Below, one piece after another: positions 44,101 through 56,858 of a DNA stretch of 64,000 nucleotides (position 1 is its first letter; the number at the start of each line of letters is the position of its first letter). This DNA is from Prillingera fragicola (Eukaryota > Basidiomycota > Tremellomycetes > Trichosporonales > Trichosporonaceae): contig BEDY01000004.1 in the NCBI GenBank assembly GCA_002335605.1, forward strand, positions 62,001 to 126,000, written 5' to 3'. The notes under the pieces were generated by a model. It worked only from the letters and a program-made list of their open reading frames with translations, was not told the origin of the DNA and did no database searches. Position numbers and translations under genes: made by a program.

Positions 44101-46653
44101 AGAAGAATCTTCTCCGAGTAGTGAGGAACAAGCACAGTGAAAGTGGGCATGGTGTCGACGGGAACAGGCTCGGGGAGGGTCGTCGTGAGAGACTGGGCGA
44201 AGAAGGAAATGCGACGCTCGGCCTCACTGCCCTTGGGGAAGAACTCGAGGTTGGACTTTGAGTCACCCTGCGAGATGAAGAACGCGGGGGCACGCAGAGT
44301 GCGCTTGCCGGGCTGCTCGGACTGGACCTGGTGGTAGAGAAGACGCTGGACGTGGTCGATCGAGAGCAGGTGCTCGCGGTACATCGAGATGATGACGGCG
44401 TTCCACACCTGCGAGACAAGAACCTTGGGCTTGTACTTAACCTCCATCTCCTTGGTGGCAAGGATCTTGGCGTAGATGCGCTTGGGGAGACGCGAGAAAA
44501 TGTCGGTCCAAGGCGTCCAGATACTCATGCCAATGGCGAACGAACGCGCAATGGAGAAGATGGTGTTCCAAATGACGTACCACAGGAAGGTGTCGAGGAA
44601 GAACAGGGTAAGGTCCATGAAGAACATCACAGCCAGGGTGAACTTGGCCTGGTTCTTGCAAAGACCGTGTCCAAAGTACTTGTCGCGGCAGTTCTGCACC
44701 TCCATCGTGGTCATGACCTGAATGGGGTCACGGAAAGAGAGGGTGAGGAAGAAGTACGACTCGGTGAACTTGCATCCGAAGATGAGAATCCACAGGAGCC
44801 ACGACGCAGCGCGCGCGTTACGCGAGAGGCTGGGGTACGAGGCAGTGAAAGTCTGGTTGGCGAGGTACTTGCGGTTCTTGCCAGCGACACGGTCACCAAA
44901 CATACGTCCCGATGGCAAAACACCGAAGATGATAGTGACAATGATGGCGCAAGCGAACTGGGCAACACCAAGACCAAGGGCAATGGTGCCCTCCTGATTG
45001 AAGAAGGCAATGTAAATCGACGGGCCGAGAGTGATAGCAAGACAGACACCAAGCGCAGCCAGGCGACGCGTCAGGTGCGACGTGTTGTTCCAGGTGGTGG
45101 GGATGTAGCTGAACTCGGCGAGGGTTGCGAGAATCGAAATAATTGTAGCAACGGCACCTCCAAGGGCAGTCATCGACCAAGCCATGGGTGTCGTGGCGCT
45201 GGTACCATTGCCATGACGGTAGATGATAGGCGCGTTGTACGCCGTGTAGAACCAGAAGACGGAGATGTGCAGAGCCCAGATACGGTTGAAGTTGACGAGG
45301 AGGTGGAAGAACGAACGCTTCTCAAGGTAGGTCTTGAAGAAGACCTGCGACCAGTTGATGCGGTCAAACTTCATGAAACGAGCAGAGGGGGCAAGATCGA
45401 CGAGACGCGTGTTGTCGGCAAGAACAATGCGAGCAATGCCCTCGGGGTACCAGAAGAGCTGGTTGACGTCGTCGTAACCAATAATCTTGTCGTGGTCGCG
45501 CTCGCGACGCAGGAACTTGCCGTCCACAACCTCATAACCCTGGTCACGGAGGAAGTTGTACAGGGGCTTGACAACAGCGCGGAGGTACAGACCCTCGGGG
45601 ACAGCGTCCATGCGGTTCTGGCACTCGGGCGAACGGTAGTAGTCGTCGGCGCACTTGAAGATGAAGCACAAGCACTCGGGGACGAAACGAACCTGAGCGG
45701 CTTCACCCCAACAGAGGAGGTAGAGGGCCACCTGACGGAGACGGTCATACTGGCTCATGTTGTTCATGGCTGTACGCCAACGGTTGGTAGCCGAGTCGAG
45801 CGACTTTTCCTGAGCGGTGGCAGGAGGGGGGGCCTTGTTCTTTCCGCGGCGAGCGACCGAGCGCACGCGAGCAAGACCGGGGTTGTTGACGGCACCAATG
45901 GCGTCGTCAAGGTCGAGCTGGGCAGCAAAGTACCACTTCCTGTAGTTGGCGTGCTCGCCACCAATGTAGTCGGCGTGCAGAGTAAGCAGAGCCTGGTTGG
46001 GCGACATGCGCGAAGCACGAGAGTCAAGCTGGATCATGAGGAAGTCGTAAATGTTACGGCACGAGTCCTTCTGGAAACCAAACTTGTTGGCCAGGTCGAT
46101 CAACACGTCCTCGATCTCCTCCTTGGAAAGAGGAATGTTGGCCTCCTGAGTCCATGCTGGCTACACAAAAGTCAGTAACTGGGAAACAGGGCCGAGAATA
46201 GACGCACGTATGGCTCGCGGGGACGGTGTCCGTCCTTGCTACCCTCAGTGTAGGTCGGGGTCGACGAACGCGAGGGATAACCCTGGGGGCCACCCATGTG
46301 CGACTGTTCCGAACCAGCGTAGCCGCCAGGGCCGTCTACTACTGTTAGTCGACGCACAACCAATTCACATCAGTTGACATACCGTGGCCACTCCAGCCGC
46401 TCTCGCTGGCCCAGGTTTCCCGTCCCATGCCGCCACCCTCGTAGCGGGCACCCATGTCCGAGTCATTGTCGTAGTAGGGGGCATAGTTGGTCTGGCCACC
46501 GGCGGTGGCAGGGTTGGGGGGGTGGCCGCCCTGCTGGTGGTCGTAGGCGGGGTTAGGCATGCCGTTGTTGTCGTAGGCAGCGTTAAAAGGGTCGGTAGAC
46601 GATGTCGTCGAGTAATTTGACGGCTTGGGAGGTTCGCCGTAAGGGTTCGACAT
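41172..46653 (-). CDS. FKS1: 1,3-beta-glucan synthase catalytic subunit
   Basis: Fks1 makes the main cell-wall glucan from UDP-glucose at the plasma membrane and is the target of echinocandins. Three exons (46653-46383, 46341-46208, 46160-41172) give 1797 residues; the last exon is 5 kb without interruption. The N-terminal 150 residues are Gly/Pro/Asn/Tyr-rich and disordered, followed by the Fks1 domain, a first block of membrane helices, the large cytoplasmic catalytic loop and a second block of helices. Catalytic-loop landmarks include [55 protein letters not shown] and LNEDIYAGMNAFGRGG. The equivalent of resistance hot spot 1 (FLTLSFRDP) is at about residues 606-614; hot spot 2 differs from ascomycete yeasts (see findings). 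Confidence 0.97.
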
Positions 46654-48524
46654 TATGCTACAGCAATGTTAGCAATGACGAAGAAAAGCGAAAGCGAGAT
46701 GCAAGGCTTTGACTGTGCACCGCATTCCCAAGTAGTCTTAAGCTGTGTCTCCACAACTTTGTCATGAACACACGATGACGCATGGATGCGGGCAACGTGT
46801 TGGAGTAGTCGAGCTCTTGCATTGGTCGCAAGCGCACGACGCTGCACTCTACGTGAAGCATGATTGCAAACACGTCGCACAAAGCAAAGAGGAGGGGGGG
46901 TCCGAGAACTCACTGTCGTTACGCCGCAACCACGGTCTCTAGTTACACGAGTCTAAGATGCCAGACTTTCTACAGAGGTGGTCCTAGGTTGAGCGAGTAA
47001 GGCTTCTAGCGGTGCGTGGGATGAACGAGACAAATCTAGAGAGTCTAGATTATCTCTGCACAGAGAAAGTCGATCCTGTGCGTGAGGAAGATTGGTGTTA
47101 GGAATGTCCTGGGCCCCGTGCCGAGCTGGGGCGTCTAAAGTCGCGCCCGCTAGGTTTCTTGTGTCGGCGAGAGATTGCCGAACAGAAGGAGAGGGCGGCA
47201 AATACAGGAGAGAGAAAGAGAAAGGAAAGGGGAGGAGAGGTAGAAGTCGAGTGGCAGAGAGAAAGAGGGGAATGGGTTTGGTGGTGGTGGTGGTGGTGGT
47301 GGTGGTGTTGGGCTGCAAGCTGGCGCCGTTTGGCTGGGCAGGCTGGGCAGGCTGACGGCTGGCGGACGACGACGGTTCAACGGAGCGAGGAGACCAGGCT
47401 GTGCGACGCCATGGGTTTGGGTCCTGAGCTGCGAAGAGAGACACCCAGGCGCAAAGGCGGCAGATGCACGCGATCCGGCCTGGCGCCGGGAGAGAAGGGG
47501 GACCAAACGCACAGCCCAGAGGCAAAGTCAGGGGCAACAGCCCTACTGTTAGGTTTTTTTTCACCCTGGGGCCTTTCAGCGCCAACGCTCCCCGCCCGCA
47601 CCGGCGGCGCTACCCATTCACCACCCTCAACTCTGCAAACGCTCAACGCATCAAAGCTTCAAAGCTTTTGGAGCTTGGCAAAGTGAGCGTGCCAGGGCCA
47701 GGTCGTAGGTCAAGCACTCGAGCACTCCCGGTCATGGCTGTTGAACCCGCGGCCCAGAAATGTGTGCGCTGGGGTGGCTCAAACCCTTTGTTTCGCGATG
47801 GATTAAGGGACGATCCGCGTCCAAGGTGCAAACGCGTTCTTTCAGTGCAGTGTCAGGCATAGGCAAGCTCTGGGCCTCTGTTCCTTCAATGCTTTGCATG
47901 CTTTGGAGGATACTCAAATGAATGCATGGTAGTCGGCAAATCTGCAATCAATGTCTACGACCGACATGTTGGCGGCCGTCATCGGCCTTTGCACAGTTCA
48001 AAACAGGCACGCGCTACCAAGAATGGGATGATGGGCAATCTCTGATCTCTGACCGCTTGCGCTCTAGCGAACAGGCATTCGTCGACTTATTGCGTTGCCG
48101 CCGGCGCCACCTTGCAAAACAAGGAGCTCCAAGCTCTATGCGAACTGCCTGACCCCCATAACACAGTTTGCTCCTATGGAACGGTGCAACGGTGGCATCT
48201 CCCACATGCCCGTCCTGATCTAAACACAGTCTTTGCCGCAGCCACAAATGTTGAAATGGCCTGCTGCCAGGATCCAGGATCACGCAACACTACAGAAACC
48301 CTTGGCAGCAACAAGAGCAAAATGCTGTGCTCTGACGAGATTATGTAACATCAACGTCACCGTCGTGTGACAGTCGCGTGCATTACTCTCCCACGGCATG
48401 AGCCTGATCAACAGTCCGTTCCTGGCTTGCTCATGAGCTGCAGCCTGGTGTCCACTCACTTGGCACAACAACAAATCAGCAGTCATCCATCAGCTCGTCT
48501 GAGCAGACCCAGAACTTTCCCAGA
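46654..48524. promoter_or_regulatory. 1.9-kb divergent intergenic region, FKS1 / APC2
   Basis: It contains the long FKS1 promoter and the APC2 promoter. A (GTG)n run occurs at about 47280-47306, within a GA-rich then GC-rich tract (47200-47480). Overlapping open frames occur in all phases there because the tract is low in AT; none has recognisable protein features. No RNA gene was found. Confidence 0.5.
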
Positions 48525-51248
48525 ATGGCCCTTGCCGAAGCGCTGAAAGACTGGGATGTTCCCACTACGTCGGCCGAGGGAGCGCGACGCTACAATGGTG
48601 TTGCCAAGGTATGATCACTGGTCGAGACAGCAGCTAATCGACAGGCCATCGAACGGGCACGAGCCTACGTTTACCCACGCGACATCTCCACAACACGGAA
48701 GCCCTGTATGTCTTCAAACTGATCATCTTAGGAGAATGCGCTGACTTGAGCTTAGCGGAGAAACCGGAGGTTGCCGAGGCTTTCGCCTTGTTGCGGTCTG
48801 CGGGTCGACTTGGCCAACTCCAGAGTGACTTCATGGGTATGCAAAGAGCCAGTGTATTACTGACAGACAGACGCTGTAGAGAGTCGGTTCTTCCTTGTCA
48901 GGAATGATCTTACCCGTTTCCTCGATGCCATACAGGTACGTCACGCAATATTGAGAGCTCATAGCTGACCGGTCTCAGGAAACTGGCCCGACACCAGACG
49001 ACAACGACATTACCCCGCTGATGGTCGAAATGCTGGATCGTATGGCGACTTGGCAACGCTCTTGGGGTGTTCCTCTGCGGGTCTTTGAGGAGTATGTGTA
49101 ACTCCGCTTGGATCTCGCTGACCGCCCAGTAACAAGGTCGTCATCAGTTTCACGCTGCACTTTCAAAACTTGCTGTATGCGTCACTGCCCGCTACCTTTC
49201 CTTCCTATCTACACCTCTTCCTTGAAGCATCGCTCTCGTCGCTGCCACAGGACGAAGATGACCAGCAAGCTTCACCGTTGCGGGCAATTCAGCCTGGCAA
49301 GCGCAAGCACGCACCTGCACCGTCGCCTCATCTGAACCGTCTGGCCATTCTTCCCCGGTACGCGACATCGTTGATGCGCGTGGCATACGATGAGATCGAG
49401 AGGATCGTCAAGGAGGAGGCGGCAATGGGTTGGAGTGAGCGAAGGCTGGGGAGGGCCAGGCAGCGCGTGTCTGACAGTGTTGTGACTTGGATGTCGGGTG
49501 TATTTGAAAGTGAGTTCCCGACGTTGATGGGCTCTAACAGCAGATCACGACAACCCGCAGGCGGTTCTGCGCCCAATGTACTCTCGCTTTGACTACTACC
49601 TCTGCAAAGCCTTCTTTGACATCAGGTTGGGTATTTACTCCAGCAGTCGCTAACTTAGCAGGACGAATGAGCTATTTGCGATTATCGTGGACTTTCCAGA
49701 CTCTATGGCCGCTCTGGAAGACTTGAGGGATTGCCTCGTCAAAGTTGACCAGCGCTCCAATTTGGTGGATACCCTTTGCGCCGCGTGAGTTGCTCCTCAA
49801 GGACGCTCTAATCTCGCAGCAATCTGAAGCGCCTGCTTCACCCCGGTGCCGAGACCAAGGACGTCATCAGCCAGTACATCAGCACGATTCGCTGCCTTCG
49901 CATTCTGGACCCCCTGGGCGTACTGCTTCACAAGGTAGCCGAGCCCATTCGGCGGCACCTTCGTGGACGGCCAGACACAATCCGCTGCATTGTGGAAGCG
50001 TTGGTGAAGGGAGAGGAGCTTCAGGACGAGAATGATCCTGCCTCTCTCGACCCCCTCTCGTCGTCCAACGACAACACGGTGGAACGCTTCTGGGATGCCA
50101 AGTGGGACCCCGAACCCAACGATGCTGCCCCAGAGTTCCGTACAGGCAAGGCTGCTGATATTGTGGGCACTCTTGTTAGCATATACGAGACCAAGGAGGT
50201 CATTGTCAAGGAGCTACAGGCGTTTCTGGCCCAGCGGCTGCTGGCCATCACCGACTACGATGCTGTCAAAGAGGTAAGCATAGCCGAGAGAGTCTCATCT
50301 GACGGGCATAGATCCGCACAATTGAGCTGCTCAAGATTCGCTTCGGCGAGGAAGCTCTGCATGTTTGCGACGTCATGCTCAAGGACATGGCAGACTCGAA
50401 GCGTATAGACGACCACGTGCACGGCGACATTGAAGTGAGTGTTCCTGCAATATATGACGCTAACCGTTCGCAGTCAGAGGTCCACCCTCTCATCATCTCA
50501 AGAATGTTTTGGCCCGACCTGCCGGCGTCGTCTCTGCGTCTCACTTCCAAGCTGGAAGAGTAAGTCTCTTTGATGAGCAGCGCTAACGTCCAGGGTGCAG
50601 GCCGACTACGAAGGCGCGTTCCACCACTTCAAGCCAGACAAGCGCCTCCGCTGGCTGCAAAGCCTGGGCAAGGTCACAGTCGAGCTCGAGTTCGACGACC
50701 GCGTCGTGTCGGAGGAAGTTACGCCACTCGAGGCTGCCGTGGCTGAGCTGTTTGAGTCGGCGGAGGAGCGGACAGAGGCAGAACTCGAGGCGGAGCTGGG
50801 CGTGGACAACATCGCGATCCAGAATGCTTGTGCCGTGTGGGCGGGTTATGGAGTCCTCAAGAATGTCGAGGAGGGCGTCTGGCGGCTCTTGGAGACTGCC
50901 GAGGAGCGGGGTGACGCTCATGGTGAGTAGCAGTCCTACTCAGATCTGACGACCCAGTATACGTGCCCAAAGTATCGCCATTCGCTTTCGACGGCCGACG
51001 CAACGCCCAGGTTGTCGACTTTCACTGGACGGTAAGTTGGCAAAAGGAGTTACAAGCTCATTTATCAGTACATCAAGGGCATGTTGAGCAATCTCGGACC
51101 GCAGACTCTGGACATGCTGCAGCAGCATATGTCGAGCATGGACAGCAACTATAACCGGACGACGGACGAGTTGGCCCAGATCTTGGACGCCGCCAAGAGG
51201 GACGGGCAGGTAGAGCGTCGTTCTGATAAGACATGGGCTTTGCTTTAG
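48525..51248 (+). CDS. APC2: Anaphase-promoting complex subunit 2 (cullin-like)
   Basis: APC2 is the cullin scaffold that holds APC11 and E2 enzymes in the anaphase-promoting complex. Fourteen exons between 48525 and 51248 keep frame through 13 short introns and give about 744 residues. Exon borders are 48525-48608, 48645-48705, 48756-48836, 48871-48935, 48979-49091, 49130-49509, 49544-49625, 49662-49784, 49820-50273, 50312-50434, 50474-50559, 50594-50922, 50958-51031 and 51069-51248. The conserved cullin-homology part includes YDYYLC-like SRFDYYLCKAFFDIR, TKDVISQYISTIRCLRILDP, IRTIELLKIRFGEEALHVCDVMLKD-type residues, SEVHPLIISRMFWP, and the winged-helix C-terminus with YIKGMLSNLGP. The exon-7 acceptor is ambiguous by three bases. 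It is the most intron-dense gene here. Confidence 0.93.
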
Positions 51249-51599
51249 ACATGATAGGGTAGATGTTGTCGTACATGCAGCGCATGAGGATCGGAGTTGC
51301 GCGAGATGTATGTAAATATGAGAACACATCCAGTCAAAGGACGATCAGTAGTGGGCAGGGGCAGTGGGCAGGTTGTCATTTTACCGGAAGTAGCAGGCGC
51401 GTCGCGCGGTAGATTATATTTTGCCTGTATTGATTTTTCCTATTCAGGCTGTATTATGACGTTTAAATGGATCATCCCAGCCAATGCCTACTACTCACAC
51501 GGCCAACTTTGATATGAACCGGCGAGTCGTTGGACACTGCAGCATTTGTGTATAACCGACCGACAACAGCAACAACAGCTCAAGGTCGACCCATCAACC
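51249..51599. other. Intergenic region, APC2 to MATE transporter
   Basis: About 350 bases, AT-richer than average, holding the MATE promoter. No gene is seen. Confidence 0.6.
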
Positions 51600-53558
51600 A
51601 TGAGTATGAACACTCAACAGATCTTCAAGCCGGGGGGCCGGCGCGTGTCCGTGTCCATGTCGCCCCCGGCACACCCTTTCGGAATCCCAACAGCGACAGA
51701 GGTCACGCCGCTGCTGTACAAGCGGCCACGGAATCCCACCATTGTCACTGTTCCCAGGCATAGCTCGACGACGTCCCCGGCCATCGCGGCTGCAGCGGCC
51801 GCGGCGACGGCGGCAGTGACGCCCCGTCAGCCTGCTGAGCCTGAAGTAAACTACCACGGCTTGGCGGGGCTCGACAAGCCCGCGTCGACTTGGACAGAGC
51901 TCGTCGTGCTCGTCAACAGCAGTGTTCCGCTATCTGCTGGCCTCATGCTGCAGAATGCGTTGAATACCATCAACATTCTCGTGGTGGGACGCCTGGGATC
52001 GCTCCCGCTTGCTGTTGCGGGGTCGGCGAGTTTACTCGTCATGGTCACTGGTTAGTGGAGCATGAAGGCTTGTGTTGGGTGTGGCTTGCAGGAGGCAAGG
52101 CCTATGGTGCTGGCACCGGCATGAGCGTGGAGAAGTCGTGTGATGGCTCCAATGTGGATGATTGCTGACGATACAGGCTATCCCCTACCCCTCGCGCTCG
52201 CTGCCGCCTTCACCACTATTACCGCTCCCATCTACGCCCAGCCCGAGCACCGCTACATCATCGGTCACACTCTGCAGCGTACACTCCTCTTGTCGCTCAT
52301 TGCCAGCTTCTTTGTCATGCTGTTCTGGTGGAACATCGCGCCCATCCTGCTCATGCTGAAGCAGCCCGAGGACCTCACCGAGGGCATGAAGTGGTTAGTT
52401 TTCCCCGCTCCTGTGGTTGCCATCCTGACGCTCTAGGTACATGCGCTATGCGATCCTCGCGCTTCCTCCCCTCGGTCTTGTCGAGACTATGAAATCCTAC
52501 CTCCAAGTGCAGGGCATCATGCACCCTCCGCCATTGATTCTCCTGGCACTCACGCCCCTCCACACGATCATCACAATCTACCTTGTGCACTACACACCGC
52601 TCGCGGCCGCCGGCGCCGCCCTGGCTATGGCAGTCACTCTCACACTTGCCGGTCTGTGGCTCGTTCTCTACTCTCTCAGGACTCGCGCGCGCGAGTGCTG
52701 GGACGGCTTCCACAGCTCGGCATGGACGAACTGGGGCGACATTATGTGGCTTGCTGTCCCCGGTGCACTGGTGAGTGTTGCACAAAAACGTGTTAGGTGG
52801 CAGGGCTGATTTTTCAACAGATGTTTGGTTCTGAGCTTTGGGCCTTTGAGATTATTGCTCTGCTTGCTGGTCGTCTCGGTGAGACCGCAGTCGCGGCACA
52901 GGCAGTCATCTCCACTCTTGACAACCTCGTGGCCATGGTGTAAGTACCTGGACGTGCATCGTGACAAAACTAACGTTGCAGCCCGTACGCCATTTCCATC
53001 GGTATTGCAAACCGCGTGGGCAACCTTCTGGGTTTCGGCACCCGAGCCATCCGTCGCGCTCGCCGGGCCGTTCGTGCTGGCTTTGTCCTCGAAGTCCTCG
53101 TGTCGGGCTCCACTGGTCTCTCCGTCCTCATCTTCCGTTACAAGCTTGCGCGCATCTTCACCGATGACCCCGAGGTCATTGAAGAGGCTGCCCAGGCCGC
53201 AGTCTGGGTCGCCTCGTATCAGGTCTTCGACGGTCTTCAGAACGTTGGTGCGGCGTGTCTGCGCGCCTTTGGTCGCCAGAACGTGGGCAGCATCATCCAC
53301 TTCTTCGGATACTACGTTATCGGCTTGCCGTTTGGAGCATGGCTCGGACTGGGTCCTCCTCGCTGGGGTCTTGCCGGTCTGTGGGCCGGTGCGGCCCTCG
53401 CTCTCGCCGTCACCTCGGCTGCAGAGCTGCTGTTTGCGTTCACGATCAAGTGGGAGGCAGAGATTGAGCGTGTCCGCGAGCGCGGCGAGGACTCGGACGA
53501 GGATGAGGAGTATGACAGTGCTGGAGATGGGGAGAACGAGCCTTTGCTGCGCGCGTAG
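51600..53558 (+). CDS. MATE-family multidrug/toxin efflux transporter
   Basis: Five exons (51600-52050, 52177-52393, 52437-52770, 52821-52939, 52982-53558) give 565 residues. The N-terminal 100 residues are cytoplasmic and disordered, with an Ala run. Twelve membrane helices are expected. Recognisable MATE blocks are [20 protein letters not shown] in helix 1, the C-lobe start [34 protein letters not shown] and [14 protein letters not shown]. The C-terminus is acidic and ends ENEPLLRA, where the dileucine-type PLL recalls vacuolar sorting signals. MATE carriers use proton or sodium gradients to export organic cations. The first intron is 126 bases, longer than the rest. Substrate is unknown. 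Confidence 0.9.
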
Positions 53559-54172
53559 TGGACGGGACTTTGCATGGGAAAACGGCAAAAGGGTATGAAG
53601 CCAAGACTGTTGCTCGCCAGCTCGCCAGGGCATGCAGTTGGGAAAGCAGACTGGATTTTTATCTTTCAGCCAGACAGTGTATGTACTGTATGCACGCTAT
53701 CAGTTCTTCGCCTGGTGTTATTGTCCAATAGTGCGACAGTCTCTGGGAAGACATTGAGTGTAGCCGGCGCTAATGGACGGGTGGCTTGGGGTACAATTGG
53801 CCAAGGATTGAATGAGTGGAGGCTGGCACTGCAAGATACTTGCGTTAACCTAGAGGCACTACAGCTCCTAGTATCTTAGTGCTCGGTACTCGACATCTCT
53901 ATTGTCCATTCCCGCACTCCTTGTTGTGGTTGCTGTTTACTTACGTTCCATGGACCAAAACGCCTGCTTGGCTTATCATCTTGGCCTTGCTACTCTGTTT
54001 GTATTCCGAGGTTCCGCAAGAACAAGCCATCTTAGCCCACCGGTCAATAAGCCGATACCCGGTCCACATCTCGGCATCCCCATACATTACCATCCACACA
54101 CCTTCCCACACCTCCGTCTCAGCACTTTGGCCAATCAGCCTTGGCTCGTTTGGACGGACACGCACCTCGGCG
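53559..54172. other. Intergenic region, MATE to O-fucosyltransferase-like gene
   Basis: About 610 bases. An open frame runs into the next gene from 53879, but its Met-led start at 54173 coincides with the type II membrane anchor, so the upstream part is treated as leader. No other gene. Confidence 0.55.
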
Positions 54173-56152
54173 ATGCGTTTCACTCTGCCCAACCCCCTCG
54201 GTCCGCCAGTGACGCTCGACGTCGAGTCGTTGCAAGCGCTCAGGAAGTCGCGCTTTGGCCTTGGCGGCGGCGTCCTTGGCCAACGGAGGCTCCAGGTCCG
54301 GGCTCTTACAGTGTTCGTCGTCCTCTGTTTCCTGTATCTTGTGCACCCATCGCCGCCTTTCCCGCCAAGCTACAGGGTGCAGTACTCGGTTGAGCGAAAC
54401 CTAGAGCAACAGAATGTTAGGTTGCCCTTCCCAGAAGGCAAGACTGGTCGGTTTGTCCAGTACGTTGGCTTGGCGTCAATGTCATCCAACGCTGACTAGA
54501 TACACAGCTTCGACATGCCCAAGGGTACAGGTTGGTATCTTTCATGGAGCTGTCATGCGACGGCCGCTCTGCATAGCTAACACATGCAGGTGTCAACCAT
54601 CAACTGCAGCAAGTAATGTATGTTGCACGTGACATTGTTTGTGTCAACAAAGAGCTAACATCCCAGCCTGCAGCACCATCTCGCCGTCCTCGGCAACAGG
54701 TCTCTTGCTTTCCAGCCCTATGTGGCAGATGAAACGGTGCGTGAGGCGATGGCAGCTACGCATGCTTGTGTTTAGGAGCACAGTCACTCACGCAGCAGTT
54801 CCTTCCATTTGTGCCGTATCGCTGGCCGTGGCGCTCGGCTCGAATCCCGCTGTCGGCTTACATCGCAACAGTGATGAGCGGGTTTGAGAGGTTCTACTCT
54901 ACACCACGGGCTGTTACGTGAGTATGCACAGGGCAAGCTCCAGCTCCAGACCGGCGCTGACGGAGGCCAGATCTAAATTCTACTCGCGGGTCTGCTCACG
55001 GTCCCGTGAAAAGGTGTACACGCTCAAGACGGCCAAGACTCCGACCGGCGACCTTGAGCTGGACCCGGATGGTCAGGCGCGCATCCATCAGATCCAGATG
55101 CTACTGGCGTCGGACCCACATGGGTGTATCCGGTTCACAGGCGAAGTGTTTGATGACGAGTAGGTCGAGGCTTTTGGAACGGCACTGACCTGTTCAGCTT
55201 CTTTGATTCTCAGGCGCCACTGGACATGATTGACACCTTTATCAAGTCGCCTGTGGTGGAGCACTTTACGTTCTCGCCCACAGTACTTGGAATCTTGAAC
55301 GAGATGATGCCTGCCATTGCGCCAAACTCTGCCAAGTACGACCTGGCCCAGATTGCGAAGCGCCGCAGCAAGAAGCCTCCAAAGACTGGGCCCATGAAGC
55401 ACATTCTTGCGATCCACTTGCGCAATGGGGAAGGATGGCAGGAGGCTTGCGCGGACAAGGCCCGTCGAGCAGCGTAAGTACTGCCGTCGTCATCAGTTGG
55501 AGCACCGTCACTGACCCTGCGCAGCCCATTTGTGGCGTTCAACAAGCTGCCCAAGCTTCCAGGCAATGAGAACGTCCCTCCACCGGCAGAGATGACTGAA
55601 GCGTCACGAATGGGCTTTTACGAAGCAAAGTGTCTGCCTGACGTCACCCGTATCATTGAAAGGGCTCGGCGCCTGCGCAAGAACCATCCCTTCCTGCGAT
55701 CAGTCTACATCCTCACCGATGGCCCAGACTCTTTCACAGAAGATGTGCGGCATTGGCTCGCTAGTGACGCGTGGGACAAGGTATTCGTAGGCAAGACTGA
55801 CGTCTACCCGAGCTTCGAGGACCGGGAAGTCGGCGTGGCAGTGGACATGGAGGTGGCACGGAGGGCAGGTGTGTTTGTTGGCAACGGAGTGAGTACACTT
55901 GTCTAGGGCGATCTATCGCCCATGTTGTCGACAGATCCTCGTCATCTACGTCACGGAGGGCCCCAATGATCCAATGATCCAAGGGATTGCGCCATTTACT
56001 CGTCCGACCGCCGAGTGATCGACGGCCACGGCCGATATGCCCTGTAGACTCGACGCGTGCTGACACCGACACAGTTCTCTACGACCGCGTCGAACATTGT
56101 GCTGCTCCGGACAAGGGATGGGATCCACCCAGACCTGACCCAGTTTTGGTAG
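54173..56152 (+). CDS. O-fucosyltransferase-like type II membrane protein
   Basis: Nine exons (54173-54459, 54508-54530, 54590-54617, 54667-54736, 54796-54917, 54971-55159, 55198-55473, 55525-55888, 56075-56152) give 478 residues. A cytoplasmic tail of about 45 residues is followed by one hydrophobic anchor (VFVVLCFLYLV) and a Pro-rich stem. The catalytic region starts GTGVNHQLQQVILQHHLAVL, like the GxNNQ donor-site block of GDP-fucose O-fucosyltransferases. HILAIHLRNGEGW holds the Arg that contacts GDP-sugar in the HxRxG(D/E) motif. SVYILTDGPD and GVFVGNGFSTTASNIVLLR form the C-terminal block. The last intron (55889-56074) is 186 bases. Two exons are only 23 and 28 bases. Fungal acceptors are not known, so function is by fold only. 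Confidence 0.82.
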
Positions 56153-56858
56153 TGTACCGATTTGTATGAAGGCTCCCCCCTCAATAGATGTGCGAGACTG
56201 TAGTGGCGATGTTTGGCATAGTTGCTCTGTGCTGGTGAATGACGGAATCAGGGCTAGGGCGTGAACTGGGACTGCGGCAAGAATCACCATGTGGGTGCCA
56301 CCCCCACTCCGGGATCTAGCCATGGGGTAACTGTCGATCTTTGCCCTCTGCCGATCTGATCCGTTCGCCGTCCATGTGCAGCGAGGACCGCGCCTGGAAG
56401 CAACCGAGCCCCACCGTACATCAGTGTGCAGCCCCACACGTATCGGTCAAATGTATGCCAAGGTTTGCCCATACGCAGAATGCATGTATTCCAGTCGGCC
56501 CTAAGGTGGCACCGATCAGAATCCTTGGCTTGGTGTGTACCTGCGTATGTCGAGCCAGTGTCTGACGTCAGAGGCTGCTACCCGAGCCAGCCTGCTGCCA
56601 GGGCGTACGAGTGCGGCATCGATGCGGCGGGGCAGCGGGTGTCGAGGCACAGAGACTGCCGTCTGGCTGCAGGCATGCAGCGCTGACCACTCGCGCTGAA
56701 TGTGTTTACGTGATTGCAAGATTGGCCCGATCTTCATTCGGCTGACTGACTTGGCATTGACCTCTTGCCCGAAAAAACCATCATCGTCTATCTCGTCCTT
56801 ATCCATCATCCATCACTTTAACATTACACATAACACCTCTCAACGACATCTATTCACC
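56153..56858. other. Intergenic region
   Basis: About 700 bases between the fucosyltransferase-like gene and the hypothetical gene at 56859. No gene is supported. Confidence 0.55.

Noticed and set aside
44331..46178. 615-codon plus-strand open frame opposite FKS1
   Set aside because: Antisense shadow of the FKS1 coding exon; the translation is Glu/Gly/Val-rich with no domain.
41172..46653. Frameshift or pseudogene status for FKS1
   Set aside because: The 5-kb last exon is open throughout and all catalytic-loop landmarks are in order.
46953..47862. Overlapping open frames on both strands in the FKS1 upstream region
   Set aside because: They coincide with GA-, GT- and GC-rich low-complexity DNA where stops are rare in all frames; translations are Pro/Arg/Val runs without domains.
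51600..52176. Extra coding exon inside the 126-base first intron of the MATE gene (52051-52176)
   Set aside because: A candidate piece after 52092 soon meets a stop (TGA), while skipping it joins G|GC TAT in frame with a strong GCTGAC branch site before 52177.
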